Shown here piece after piece: positions 16,684-26,242 of a DNA stretch of 64,000 nucleotides. Both the position numbers and the translations under genes were made by a program. Source of the DNA: Planctomycetota bacterium (GTDB taxonomy: Bacteria; Planctomycetota; GCA-002687715; DRQF01). The DNA lies in contig JACKGY010000006.1 of NCBI GenBank assembly GCA_020639295.1, positions 62,001 to 126,000 of the forward strand. The letters run 5' to 3'. The notes beneath the pieces were generated by a model. It had not been told where the DNA came from and did no database searches. It was given only the letters and a program-made list of their open reading frames with translations. Position 1 is the stretch's first letter, and the number at the start of each line of letters is the position of its first letter.

Positions 16684-17517
16684 ATGGGCGGGACGGCGAC
16701 CCTGATGCGGACGGCCGAGAAGATCAACGCGGAGTACAACCTCGAGAAGTGGGCCTCGGTCCGGGAGCTGATCGACGCTGCGATCGCCCGACACGGCGAC
16801 GACCTTTCCCGCTGCTTCTGGGAGGTCGTGCGCCAGGTCCGCGGCAAGCCGGGCCTGGAGCGCGCCAACACCGTCTACGGGGGCGAGATCCACGAGCTGC
16901 CCAAGGCGGCGGTCTGGGCGGGCTATCACGGCACCATCGCCGAGATCCTCCAGAACGAGATCCGCCCCGACACGCGGGTCATCGCCGAACTCGGCAGCGG
17001 CTGGGGCCTCTACCTCTTCCTGCTCTGGCTCCGGGGCGCGCCCGCGGACGCAAGCTACTACGCACTCGAGTTCACCGAGAACGGGCGGCTCTGCACCGAG
17101 GCGATGGCCACGGTCGAGCCCCGGATGGCGATCCGTGCCCTGCCCTTCGACTTCTACGAGCCAGACTATCGCGAGATCGAGAGCGACGGCCACGCGCTGT
17201 TCTTCTCGTGCACGGCGATCGAGCAGATCCCGCAGCTGCCCAGCCGGGCGATCGAAGGCCTCCTCGATCGCGCGCCGCGGGTGACCGGCATCCATCTCGA
17301 GCCGGTCGGCTGGCAGTTCCGCGACGAGGTCGGCGAACCGGGACGACACGGAACGACCCGGGCCTATGCCGAGGAGCAGGACTACAACCGCAACCTCTGG
17401 CAGACGCTGCAGGCCCTGGAGAAGCGCGGTCTGATCGCGATCGAGACCGCCATCCCGGACGAGATCGGGGTCAAGACGACCAACGTGCTCAGCGTCATCA
17501 AGTGGCGGAAGATCTGA
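16684..17517 (+). CDS. Class I SAM-dependent methyltransferase
   Basis: 277 residues from ATG 16684, preceded by GGAGG at 9 nt. The SAM-binding glycine loop is VIAELGSGWGLYLFLLW (about 98-114), preceded by a helical cap and followed by YYALEFTENGRL and LFFSCTAIEQIPQLP. The loop LGSGWG is a variant of the usual GxGxG. The C-terminal part ends in NVLSVIKWRK. Acceptor unknown; its position 240 bp after the GT2 gene suggests tailoring of a cell-surface sugar or lipid. The 16443-16683 gap holds no supported gene. Confidence 0.8.
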   Translation: MGGTATLMRTAEKINAEYNLEKWASVRELIDAAIARHGDDLSRCFWEVVRQVRGKPGLERANTVYGGEIHELPKAAVWAGYHGTIAEILQNEIRPDTRVIAELGSGWGLYLFLLWLRGAPADASYYALEFTENGRLCTEAMATVEPRMAIRALPFDFYEPDYREIESDGHALFFSCTAIEQIPQLPSRAIEGLLDRAPRVTGIHLEPVGWQFRDEVGEPGRHGTTRAYAEEQDYNRNLWQTLQALEKRGLIAIETAIPDEIGVKTTNVLSVIKWRKI

Positions 17518-17642
17518 ACCGCAGCGTTCGCCATGACCGAGGCGCCGCCTCGCACCGGGTCGGCGCCCTCCATCGTGGCCAGGAGCGCCGGCCGAACATC
17601 CGCGTGGAGGCCGACCAGAACGGCCGCCGACTCTCTTTGCGG

Positions 17643-17671
17643 TTGACCTGATCCCGACCCGAGCCTTAGAT
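17643..17671 (+). promoter_or_regulatory. Predicted sigma-70-type promoter, leaderless
   Basis: TTGACC at 17643-17648, a 17-bp spacer and TTAGAT at 17666-17671. The ATG at 17679 lies 7 nt downstream, where transcription would start. Confidence 0.4.
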
Positions 17672-17678
17672 GGCTCGC

Positions 17679-18482
17679 ATGAGAGTCGCCAACGGAATCG
17701 GATTGGCTGCCGTCGTCCTCGGCTGCGCCCTTTTGGGCTGCGGCGCTCCGGACCGGACCAGGATCGAAGACCCGCGCCGCTACGCCATCGACTCGCTGAG
17801 CGAGCTCGAGCTGCACACCTGGTGGGAGGTCTATCGCAATCGCGACGAGAGCTTCCTGGCCTCGGTCGTGGACGAGGTGGCCGCCAAGCTGGACGGCGGC
17901 CTGCCGGACACGAAGGGCAAGCTCGATCTGCTCGTCCGCAACCGGATCGCCGGCCGTTACCTGCTGCGGATGGACGACACGGACGAAGGGCGGGCCTTCA
18001 TTCTGGCCCGGGCCCGGGAGCGCTTCGAGGCACCGCCCTCGACGACCTGGGACGCGCTCGGCCGCTACGCCCTCCTCGACTACCACGTCCTGCCCGGCGT
18101 GTGGAAGCCGCTGAGCCGGACCAGCGAAGGCCTGATGGACCCGCCGGCCATCGGCCGGAGACCTTTCCTGAAGCCGGAGGTGCTGGCGCGCAGCCTGGCG
18201 CAGCTGATCACGGCCCATCCGGAGGCCACGGTCTACCAGGTCCGCTACCAGTACCACTTCGGCAGCAGCCTGAAGCGGGTGCTCCTGGAGATCACGCCGG
18301 GACGGCCGCTGATCATGCGCGAGGACTCCTCGCTCCGCTTCACCAGGACCGCTCCGAGCTGGAAGGAACTCCTCGGGGGTACGCTCGAACTCGCGGATCT
18401 GGACTGGGATTCACCGTCCGAACTCGACCCGGGACCGCGCCTGAGCGAGCCGCCCACGGCAGCGCTCCCGTCCCGGAGCTGA
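17679..18482 (+). CDS. Putative lipoprotein of unknown function
   Basis: 267 residues from ATG 17679; ATG 17670 is three codons upstream but overlaps the predicted -10 region. The N-terminus is a type II signal peptide with lipobox LLGC, so the protein should be acylated at Cys and anchored to a membrane. The mature part is mixed helical and strand with no family I recognise. The methyltransferase gene lies upstream and a 54-residue membrane protein starts 4 bp downstream, so the three may be co-transcribed. Confidence 0.7.
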   Translation: MRVANGIGLAAVVLGCALLGCGAPDRTRIEDPRRYAIDSLSELELHTWWEVYRNRDESFLASVVDEVAAKLDGGLPDTKGKLDLLVRNRIAGRYLLRMDDTDEGRAFILARARERFEAPPSTTWDALGRYALLDYHVLPGVWKPLSRTSEGLMDPPAIGRRPFLKPEVLARSLAQLITAHPEATVYQVRYQYHFGSSLKRVLLEITPGRPLIMREDSSLRFTRTAPSWKELLGGTLELADLDWDSPSELDPGPRLSEPPTAALPSRS

Positions 18483-18486
18483 GGCC

Positions 18487-18651
18487 ATGGATCGCGAGGC
18501 GAGTTCCGTCCGGGCCTCGACCCGGCAACGCCAGGAGGCGCGACGTCGGCGACGCATCCGCCGGCTCGGGATCGCGGTGACGGCGAGCATCCTCGCGACG
18601 ATCTTCTGGGTCCTGATCGGTCTCGCGCGCGTCGGCTACAGCATGGGCTGA
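18487..18651 (+). CDS. 54-residue single-pass membrane protein
   Basis: ATG 18487 lies 4 bp after the lipoprotein stop, with GAGG directly before it. The product has a highly basic N-terminal half (RQRQEARRRRRIRRLG) followed by one membrane helix (IAVTASILATIFWVLIGLA) and a short tail. By the positive-inside rule the basic part is cytoplasmic. Good composition and tight coupling to the gene before it argue that it is real. No family recognised. Confidence 0.55.
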   Translation: MDREASSVRASTRQRQEARRRRRIRRLGIAVTASILATIFWVLIGLARVGYSMG

Positions 18652-18731
18652 TCGCCTCCGGACCAGGCCCGCGGCCCGTCCGTCCCTGGACGAGGGATCG
18701 TCATCCTGACCGGTCCGACCGCCCTTGGCAC

Positions 18732-19538
18732 TCAGCCACGCACGGCCTCGAGGTGTCGGGCAAAGGACTGATCGACCGCGGCTCGCGCGCCGCCGATGAT
18801 GTTCCGCCCGCGTGCATAGCCGAAGACGTCCTCGAAGTCGAGGGCCGCCAACCGATCGCGCATCGACTCGATGGCGCTCGTGTTCATCGGCACGAGATTG
18901 GGGTAGCTGTACATGAAGGCCACCTGTCGGCGGCCGAGACCGACCTGGAGCGCGTCGCCGGTGAACAGCGCGCCGCCCGGGCGCGGCCCACGGCGCCAGT
19001 GCAAGGCGGTGCTCCCGGCGAAGTGACCGCCGCAGCGGATGAGGCTCAGATCGGAGGCGACGTCCAGTCGATCGCCGGACCAGAACTCGATCGCCGGATG
19101 TGGCCGCATGACGAAGCGACGATCAGCCTCGTGCAACAGGATCGGCACGCCGCCGAGTGCCTCGCTCCAGTCCACCATGCTCGAGTAGAAGTGCGGATGC
19201 GAGATGGCGATCAGCGCCACGCCGCCCCGGGCGCGGAGCGCGGCGAGGGCCTCGGCATCGACCATGGGCAGGGCCTCCCAGAGGACGTTCCCCCGGGCGC
19301 CAGGAATCAGGCAGGCGCGCTGATCGATGGCCAGATCCGGGGTCACGCTCAGGCCCAGGACCCCGTCGTCGTCCTCGACGAGCACGCGGTGGCGAAGGGC
19401 GAGCTCGGCCGCCGAAGTCCAGCGCTGGCCCTTCCAACCGACGTACTGGCGGTCGTCTTCGCAGATGACGCAGTCCTTCGGAGGCCTCTCGGTGGCCGGG
19501 TACTGGGTTCCGCAGGTCGCGCAGATGTGGTGGATCAT
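18732..19538 (-). CDS. MBL-fold metallo-hydrolase with N-terminal zinc ribbon
   Basis: 268 residues from ATG 19538, preceded by GAGGAG at 7 nt. A zinc ribbon opens the protein (CATC near residue 5 and CVIC near residue 26). The metallo-beta-lactamase core follows: AISHPHFYSSMVDW at the first metal motif, RCGGHFAGSTALHW and LFTGDALQVG. The first motif departs from the usual HxHxDH, because the fourth to sixth positions are Tyr-Ser-Ser; metal content or activity may therefore be altered. It is divergent from a MarR regulator across a 150-bp region with a visible operator, so it is a likely target of that regulator. Confidence 0.85.
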   Translation of the reverse strand: MIHHICATCGTQYPATERPPKDCVICEDDRQYVGWKGQRWTSAAELALRHRVLVEDDDGVLGLSVTPDLAIDQRACLIPGARGNVLWEALPMVDAEALAALRARGGVALIAISHPHFYSSMVDWSEALGGVPILLHEADRRFVMRPHPAIEFWSGDRLDVASDLSLIRCGGHFAGSTALHWRRGPRPGGALFTGDALQVGLGRRQVAFMYSYPNLVPMNTSAIESMRDRLAALDFEDVFGYARGRNIIGGARAAVDQSFARHLEAVRG

Positions 19539-19638
19539 GATCGTCTCCTCGCTCGCGGCTGCACGGGGCAGCGGTCCGGTTCGGCCCGCGTCCGCTGCGG
19601 GCCTCGTGCAATCGAGAACGGGCCCGACGCTGATGTTA

Positions 19639-19665
19639 TTCGGTGTCGAATAGTTTGACATCGAA
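19639..19665. promoter_or_regulatory. 27-bp palindromic operator, probable MarR site
   Basis: Arms TTCGGTGTC (19639-19647) and GACATCGAA (19657-19665) are inverted repeats with one mismatch around a 9-bp centre. It lies between the divergent MBL and marR genes and covers the -35 box of the marR promoter, so a bound dimer should repress it. Confidence 0.7.
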
Positions 19666-19682
19666 CTTTTTACGGGCAGAAT
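19655..19682 (+). promoter_or_regulatory. Predicted marR promoter, leaderless
   Basis: TTGACA at 19655-19660, a 16-bp spacer and CAGAAT at 19677-19682. The start codon follows after 6 nt, and no ribosome binding site is seen. Confidence 0.6.
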
Positions 19683-19688
19683 GTCGGC

Positions 19689-20183
19689 ATGCCTCGCGAA
19701 GACCTGGTCGACCACATCATCACGCAATGGGCCAAGGAGCGGCCTGAACTCGATACGTCGGGATTCGCCGTGGTCGGTCGGCTGCTGATCCTCGGGCGCG
19801 TTCTGGAGCGCCGGGTCAAGGCGACGCTCGCCGGTCTCGACCTCGAACTATGGGCCTTCGACGTCCTCGCGACTCTGCGCCGCCAGGGCTCTCCCTACGA
19901 GCTGGCCTCCGGCGAGCTCAGCCGCGCCGTGTTGCTTTCGCCCGGTGCCATGACCAATCGGGTCGATCGCCTCGAGGCCTCGGGCCTGGTGACCCGGGTC
20001 GTGGATCCGCACGATCGCCGCGGCGTGCGCGTCCGCCTGACGGCGGCGGGTAGAGTCCTGGTCGACCGCGCGCTCGGACTCCGATTCGACGAGGCCACCG
20101 CAGCCGTGGAATCTCTCCCGGATCGTGATCGTGCGACGCTCGTACGCCTGCTCCGCAAGCTCGGGCTCGCCCTCGGGGACTGA
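19689..20183 (+). CDS. MarR-family transcriptional regulator
   Basis: 164 residues from ATG 19689. The winged helix-turn-helix is clear: ELWAFDVLATLRRQG, then ELSRAVLLSPGAMTNRVDRLEASGLVTR (recognition helix region about 75-100) and the wing DPHDRRGVRVRLTAAGR. N- and C-terminal helices form the dimer interface. MarR proteins bind palindromes as dimers and release on binding small ligands. The 27-bp palindrome overlapping its own -35 box implies autoregulation and control of the divergent MBL hydrolase. The ligand is unknown. Confidence 0.92.
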   Translation: MPREDLVDHIITQWAKERPELDTSGFAVVGRLLILGRVLERRVKATLAGLDLELWAFDVLATLRRQGSPYELASGELSRAVLLSPGAMTNRVDRLEASGLVTRVVDPHDRRGVRVRLTAAGRVLVDRALGLRFDEATAAVESLPDRDRATLVRLLRKLGLALGD

Positions 20184-20232
20184 GGGCCACGGCATCGTGG
20201 TCAAGTCGTGCCGCCAACGCTACTCTGGCGGG

Positions 20233-20559
20233 ATGAGCTACCGCAGCATCATCCTGGCCGCAGTCCTCGGCCTCCTCGGCGCCTGCATCAGCCCCGCCGA
20301 CGACGCCGCGACGAGTCGCGAGCCCGAGGAGATCGACAACATGGCCGACGAGGTCGCCCGGGTGATGGGCGTTCTCGGCATCGACCGAGCGGTGGTCGGC
20401 GGCAGGTCGAGGCCCCGAGGGCGGGCCCATGGGGATATCCGATGGCCGCGATCGCCGGCATGCCCGCGGCGGGCGACGCCCGCGGCCCGGGCGCTCAGGG
20501 TTCCGGCGCGGGTTGCGAGGGTGGCACGAGGCCCGGTTCGACCGGGAAGCTCTGGATGA
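20233..20559 (+). CDS. Small putative lipoprotein
   Basis: An ATG at 20233, with TACTCT 6 nt upstream, opens a frame whose start MSYRSIILAAVLGLLGACIS is a textbook lipoprotein signal with lipobox LGAC. The first 55 codons look genuine (EPEEIDNMADEVARVMGVLG). After that the frame turns into Arg/Pro/Ala-rich sequence and runs 65 bp into the convergent gene ending at 20495. Either the gene is frameshifted or it really ends as a short lipoprotein with a spurious tail. Function unknown. Confidence 0.45.
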   Translation: MSYRSIILAAVLGLLGACISPADDAATSREPEEIDNMADEVARVMGVLGIDRAVVGGRSRPRGRAHGDIRWPRSPACPRRATPAARALRVPARVARVARGPVRPGSSG

Positions 20560-21253
20560 CGCGGTAGCGGAGCATGGTGTTGGTCGCCTCGAGCACCTCG
20601 ATGCGCGCGCCCTTGAAGCCGATCGTGTGGTCCGTCGAGAGGTCGTACTGGACGTCCTGCGTGTAGGGCGCGCGCACGTAGCCGGCGACGAACTCGCGAT
20701 AGAGGAACTTCAGGATCGAGCCGGAACGACCGTTGTAGATCAGCTCCTGGCGGAAGCCCGGACGATCCAGGGCCTGGACCCTGGTGGGCCGCAGGACCGG
20801 GTCCGGGTCGGGATTCATGTTGACGTCGAAGTTGCGGCCCCAGATCCCGATGTCCTCCGGGTCGTCCTTGCGGATGCGCAGGCCGCCCAGGGTCGCGGCG
20901 GTGCCGAGAAGGGCGTCGTAGCAGGTGACGTTATCGCCCTGGTAGTAGATCGACTTGTCGCTCTCCCAGGTCGCGCGCAGCACCTGGGGCGCGACGGTGA
21001 TCTCGAGGGTGAAGACGCCGTCGCCGGCGCTGACCTCGTTGTCGAGGACGAGGCCGTCGTAGGTGTAGAGCTCGCCCTTGTCGAGGATGGTCTCGCCCAG
21101 CTCCGCCTGCTGGACCGAGCCGACCGGGGGAACCTCGAAGAGCTCACGGCGCGGCAGGATTCGCCTGGTGCTGGTGCCGCAGGCACCGGTCGCGATCATG
21201 GCGACGACGACGAAGAGGACGGCGAGAGCCCGGCGGTGGCAGGAACGGATCAT
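20495..21253 (-). CDS. Putative lipoprotein of unknown function
   Basis: 252 residues from ATG 21253. A basic start and hydrophobic stretch (RALAVLFVVVAMIATGAC) end in a lipobox-like TGAC, giving a probable lipid-anchored protein. The mature region is rich in beta-strand-forming sequence with few charged clusters, and it has single cysteines (VTCYD). I recognise no family. The 3' end overlaps the tail of the convergent small lipoprotein. The 21254-21500 gap holds no supported gene. Confidence 0.65.
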   Translation of the reverse strand: MIRSCHRRALAVLFVVVAMIATGACGTSTRRILPRRELFEVPPVGSVQQAELGETILDKGELYTYDGLVLDNEVSAGDGVFTLEITVAPQVLRATWESDKSIYYQGDNVTCYDALLGTAATLGGLRIRKDDPEDIGIWGRNFDVNMNPDPDPVLRPTRVQALDRPGFRQELIYNGRSGSILKFLYREFVAGYVRAPYTQDVQYDLSTDHTIGFKGARIEVLEATNTMLRYRVIQSFPVEPGLVPPSQPAPEP

Positions 21254-21500
21254 GACGAAGCTCGCAATGACACGAGACGGTCCACGATGCCGGTCGTGGT
21301 CCCGACAGAGCGAGGCTAACCCTCGCGATCCGTCCTGTCGAGCCGGGCGAGCCCCAGCCTGGGTGATCGTCGAGACCCGAGCGGGTCGACCGGTCCCAAG
21401 ATGACACGACGTCCTCGGATCGGTCTCCACGCCTGCCGCGATCGACTGGCGTGGCCGGCTCGTCCTCCTCGAACCGGTCGACGCGCCCCGATCGCGGCGA

Positions 21501-22496
21501 TCAGCGGCCGGTGAGCTCGTCGAGGAAGGCCGGATAGCGTGCACCCTCGATGGCGATCGCCGCCGCGGCCCGGTCGAGCTCGGCCAGCTCCCCGGCGCCG
21601 AGAACGAGCTCGGTCGCGGCGAGGTTCTCCTCCAGGCGGGCGAGCCGGGTCGTGCCCGGAATCGGCACGATGAAGGGTTTGCGGGCCAGGACCCAGGCGA
21701 GGGCGACCTGCGCCGGCGTCGCGCCGAGCCGGCGACCGAAACCGCGCAGGAGTTCGACCAACACCTCGTTCGCGCGCCGCGCCTCGGCGCTGAAGCGCGG
21801 CAGGTGGCTGCGGAAATCGCCGGCGGCGAAGACCGTCGCCTGATCCATCGCGCCGGTGAGGAAGCCGCGCCCGAGCGGGCTGTAAGCGACCAGGCCGATG
21901 CCGAGCTCCTCGAGGGTCGGCAAGAGGTCGTCCTCCGGCCGCCGCCACCAGATCGAATACTCGTTCTGGACGGCGGCGAGCGGCTGCACCGCGTGGGCCC
22001 GGCGGATGGTCGCGGCGCTCGCCTCGGACAGGCCGAAGTGCCTCACCTTGCCCTGGGCGATCAGCTCGTGGACCGCGCCGGCGACCTCTTCGATCGGCAC
22101 CGCCGGGTCGACCCGATGCTGGTAGAGCAGATCGATGTGATCGGTTCGCAGGCGCCGAAGCGAGGCCTCGACCACCGAGCGGACGTGCTCCGGTCGGCTG
22201 TCGAGTCCGGTCCAGGCCTTGCGCCCGCTGGGATCGATCTGGAAGCCGAACTTGGTCGCGATCTTGACCCGATCGCGCAGCGGCGCCAGGGCCTCGCCCA
22301 GGAGTTCCTCGTTGGTGTAGGGCCCGTAGACCTCGGCGGTATCGAAGAAGTCGACCCCACGATCGACCGCGGCGCGCAGGAGGGCGATCATCTCGCCGCG
22401 ATCCCGCGGCGGACCGTAGGAGGAACTCATGCCCATGCAGCCGAGTCCGATGGCCGAGACCTCGAGCCCCGATCGCCCCAGCTTCCGTTCGAGCAT
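21501..22496 (-). CDS. Aldo/keto reductase
   Basis: 331 residues, full length. NADPH-dependent reduction of aldehydes or ketones in a TIM barrel. The start MLERKLGRSGLEVSAIGLGCMGMSSS is typical of the AKR11/AKR13-like group. The catalytic tetrad is visible as Asp and Tyr in FFDTAEVYGPYTNEE, Lys in IATKFGF and His in LLYQHRVDP. The cofactor region appears as PIPGTTRLARLEEN near residue 280. It is followed 30 bp upstream, in the same direction, by the zinc alcohol dehydrogenase, so the two may form an operon for carbonyl detoxification. Confidence 0.93.
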   Translation of the reverse strand: MLERKLGRSGLEVSAIGLGCMGMSSSYGPPRDRGEMIALLRAAVDRGVDFFDTAEVYGPYTNEELLGEALAPLRDRVKIATKFGFQIDPSGRKAWTGLDSRPEHVRSVVEASLRRLRTDHIDLLYQHRVDPAVPIEEVAGAVHELIAQGKVRHFGLSEASAATIRRAHAVQPLAAVQNEYSIWWRRPEDDLLPTLEELGIGLVAYSPLGRGFLTGAMDQATVFAAGDFRSHLPRFSAEARRANEVLVELLRGFGRRLGATPAQVALAWVLARKPFIVPIPGTTRLARLEENLAATELVLGAGELAELDRAAAAIAIEGARYPAFLDELTGR

Positions 22497-22526
22497 CCGT
22501 TCCTCCCTTCTCGCGCTCGGCCCCGC

Positions 22527-23588
22527 TCAGCTCTCGATGCTGGCCATGTCGATGACGAAGCGGTACTTCACGTCGGACTTCAACAGGCGTTCGTAGGCCT
22601 CGTTGACCTTCTGGATCGGGATCAGCTCGATGTCGGCGACGATGCCGTGCCGACCGCAGAAGTCGAGCATCTCCTGGGTCTCGGGAATGCCGCCGATGAC
22701 CGAGCCCGAGAGGCTGCGCCGCCCCATGATCAGGCTGAAGGACGAGACCGGCAGCGGCTCGGTGGGCGCGCCGACCAGGGTCAGGTTGCCGTCGGGCTTC
22801 AGGAGCGCCAGGTAGGGATCGATCTCGTGCCGCGCCGAGACCGTGTCGATGATGAAGTCGAAGCTGCCCTCATGGGCCGCCATCGCCTCGGCGTCCTTCG
22901 AGAGCACCACCTCGTCGGCGCCGAGCCGGCGCGCGTCCTCCTGCTTCGAGGTCGAGGTGGTGAAGACGACGACCCGGGCCGCCATCGCGTGGGCGATCTT
23001 GACCGCCATGTGGCCGAGACCGCCGAGCCCGACGACGCCGACCTTCGAGCCGGCGCCGACCCGCCAGTGCCTCAGGGGCGAGTAGGTGGTGATGCCGGCG
23101 CAGAGGAGCGGCGCGGTGGCGGCGAGATCGAGGTTCTCGGGCACCCGCAGCACGAAGCGTCGGTCGACGACGATGGAGCGCGAGTAGCCGCCGTAGGTGA
23201 CGCCACCCAGGTGCGCGTCCGCGCCGTTGAAGGTGAAGACCGCCTGGGCGCAAAACTGTTCGTTCCCCTCCCGGCAGTGCGGGCAGTCGCCATCGGAATC
23301 GACCAGGCAACCGACCGCGACCCGGTCGCCGATCGCGAAGTCCTCGACCTCGGCGCCGACCGCGGTGACCCGACCGACGATCTCGTGTCCCGGGACGACC
23401 GGGTAGGTCGTCGGCATGAATCGATTCCACTCGTCCCGGACCGTGTGGAGATCGGAATGGCAGATGCCGCAGTAGAGGATCTCGATCTGCAGGTCGGTCG
23501 CCGTCGGGAGCCGACGCTTGATGGTGAGGGGAGCGAGCGGAGACGTGGCGCTGGTGGCGCCCCAGGCGCGGGTTTCGTTGGTCTTCAT
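22527..23588 (-). CDS. Zinc-dependent NAD(P) alcohol dehydrogenase (YahK/CAD-like)
   Basis: 353 residues, medium-chain dehydrogenase family; interconverts alcohols and aldehydes. The catalytic zinc ligands are Cys in YCGICHSDLH, the GHE motif and Cys in LLCAGITTYS. The Rossmann motif is GLGGLGHMAVK. The structural zinc loop reads DSDGDCPHCREGNEQFC: the first of the four usual cysteines is Asp, so that site has three cysteines plus Asp or is weakened. The YGGYS motif and FNGADAH segment fit the YahK group. It shares a direction with the aldo/keto reductase and is divergent from the M20 peptidase. Confidence 0.93.
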   Translation of the reverse strand: MKTNETRAWGATSATSPLAPLTIKRRLPTATDLQIEILYCGICHSDLHTVRDEWNRFMPTTYPVVPGHEIVGRVTAVGAEVEDFAIGDRVAVGCLVDSDGDCPHCREGNEQFCAQAVFTFNGADAHLGGVTYGGYSRSIVVDRRFVLRVPENLDLAATAPLLCAGITTYSPLRHWRVGAGSKVGVVGLGGLGHMAVKIAHAMAARVVVFTTSTSKQEDARRLGADEVVLSKDAEAMAAHEGSFDFIIDTVSARHEIDPYLALLKPDGNLTLVGAPTEPLPVSSFSLIMGRRSLSGSVIGGIPETQEMLDFCGRHGIVADIELIPIQKVNEAYERLLKSDVKYRFVIDMASIES

Positions 23589-23782
23589 GGGGATAGCGTA
23601 GCCGCGATCCGGAGGTCGGCAAATCGACCAGGGGTGAATCCGGTCGCGGCGACGCCGGATCGGCGGGCCGCAACCCCCTGGGCTCGACAGCGGCCGGTCA
23701 GCGGGCGAGGATGGGGCCGTCGAGCGGGACCGAGAACGGTCCCGCCGCCCGCCCGTCTCGAACCACCACCCGGGGGAAAACC

Positions 23783-25189
<1,407 letters not shown>

Positions 25190-25205
25190 GCGACCAGGGT
25201 CCGGC

Positions 25206-25229
25206 GGCGCGCGTCACGGGACGCGCGCC
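25206..25229 (+). terminator. GC-rich hairpin after the M20 peptidase
   Basis: A perfect 10-bp stem GGCGCGCGTC/GACGCGCGCC with an ACGG tetraloop. There is no T-tract, so it is either a weak terminator or an RNA-stabilising stem. Confidence 0.45.
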
Positions 25230-25259
25230 GGCCGGCTTCCCGGTCCCTTCACGGGATTC

Positions 25260-25289
25260 TTGCCGAAGCAGCGGTAGATGCCCGATAAT
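25260..25289 (+). promoter_or_regulatory. Possible promoter for the TPR lipoprotein gene
   Basis: TTGCCG at 25260-25265, an 18-bp spacer and GATAAT at 25284-25289, about 55 bp before the GTG start. Confidence 0.35.
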
Positions 25290-25344
25290 CTCGGTCCTCG
25301 TTCGCGCCGTCGCGGAACGAGGTCCTGGAATCCGGAGAATCAAC

Positions 25345-26235
25345 GTGTACGGCAGCGCGCGCCCCGCCCTCATCCTGCTCCTTCTCCTGCCCCTGTTCTC
25401 CTGCGGCGGCGACTCGCCGAAGACGCCCGCGGAGCTGGTCGCGCTGGCCCGGACGCATCGGGCCGAGGGTCGGCTCGACGAAGCCCAGTCCTGCCTCGAT
25501 CTGGCGGTCGCGCGCGAGCCCGCGCTGGTCGATGCCTACCGCGAGCGCGCCCGGGTCTGGGAGGCGCGCGGTCACCTCCAGTTCACGCTCGACAACCTCG
25601 ACAAGGTCACCGAGCTGAAGCAGGACGACGCCGACGACTTCCGCTTCAAGGCGGAGATCCTCGAGCGTCTCGGTCGCCGACCGGAGGCCAAGCACGCCTG
25701 GGACCGGGTGATCGCGCTCGCGGCCGGCGACGCCACGGCCTACTTCGAGCGCGGTCGCCTGCTGGCCGCGGAAGACCCCATGGCCGCGATCGGCGATCTC
25801 GACCGGGCGGTCGAGCTCGGTCTCGAGTCGGCGGCGATCTATCGGCAGAAGGCCCAGGTCCTGGTCGCCCTCGGGCGAAACGAATACGCCAAGCATGCCC
25901 TCGATCGCGCGATCGAGCTCGACCCGGAGGACGCCGGCGCCCACGCCGCGCGCGGTCGGCTCCTCGCCACGACCGATGCCGCGCACGCGCTGAACGATCT
26001 CGATCGGGCGGTGGCGATCGCCCCGGACCAGGCCGGCTTCCAGCTGGAGCGGGCGCGCGTCCTGGTCGCGCTCGACCGCACCAAGGCCGCGCTCGACGCG
26101 CTCGATGCCGCCATCGGTCGTGATCCCGCGCTGGTCGAGGCCTTCCGGCTGCGCGCGGAGCTGCGGGCACGATCGGGCGATGCGGCCGGCGCCGAACGCG
26201 ACCGGGCGCGTCTCGCCGAACTCGAGGGCAACTGA
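25345..26235 (+). CDS. TPR-repeat lipoprotein
   Basis: 296 residues from GTG 25345, with CCGGAG 7-8 nt upstream. A lipoprotein signal (LILLLLLPLFSC) places it at the membrane. The rest is at least six tetratricopeptide repeats: units such as ARTHRAEGRLDEAQSCLDLA, RVWEARGHLQFTLDNLDKV and ALGRNEYAKHALDRAIELD recur about every 34 residues. TPR arrays bind partner proteins, but the partner is unknown. It converges on modC, with 7 bp between the stops. Confidence 0.85.
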   Translation: MYGSARPALILLLLLPLFSCGGDSPKTPAELVALARTHRAEGRLDEAQSCLDLAVAREPALVDAYRERARVWEARGHLQFTLDNLDKVTELKQDDADDFRFKAEILERLGRRPEAKHAWDRVIALAAGDATAYFERGRLLAAEDPMAAIGDLDRAVELGLESAAIYRQKAQVLVALGRNEYAKHALDRAIELDPEDAGAHAARGRLLATTDAAHALNDLDRAVAIAPDQAGFQLERARVLVALDRTKAALDALDAAIGRDPALVEAFRLRAELRARSGDAAGAERDRARLAELEGN

Positions 26236-26242
26236 GCCGCGC

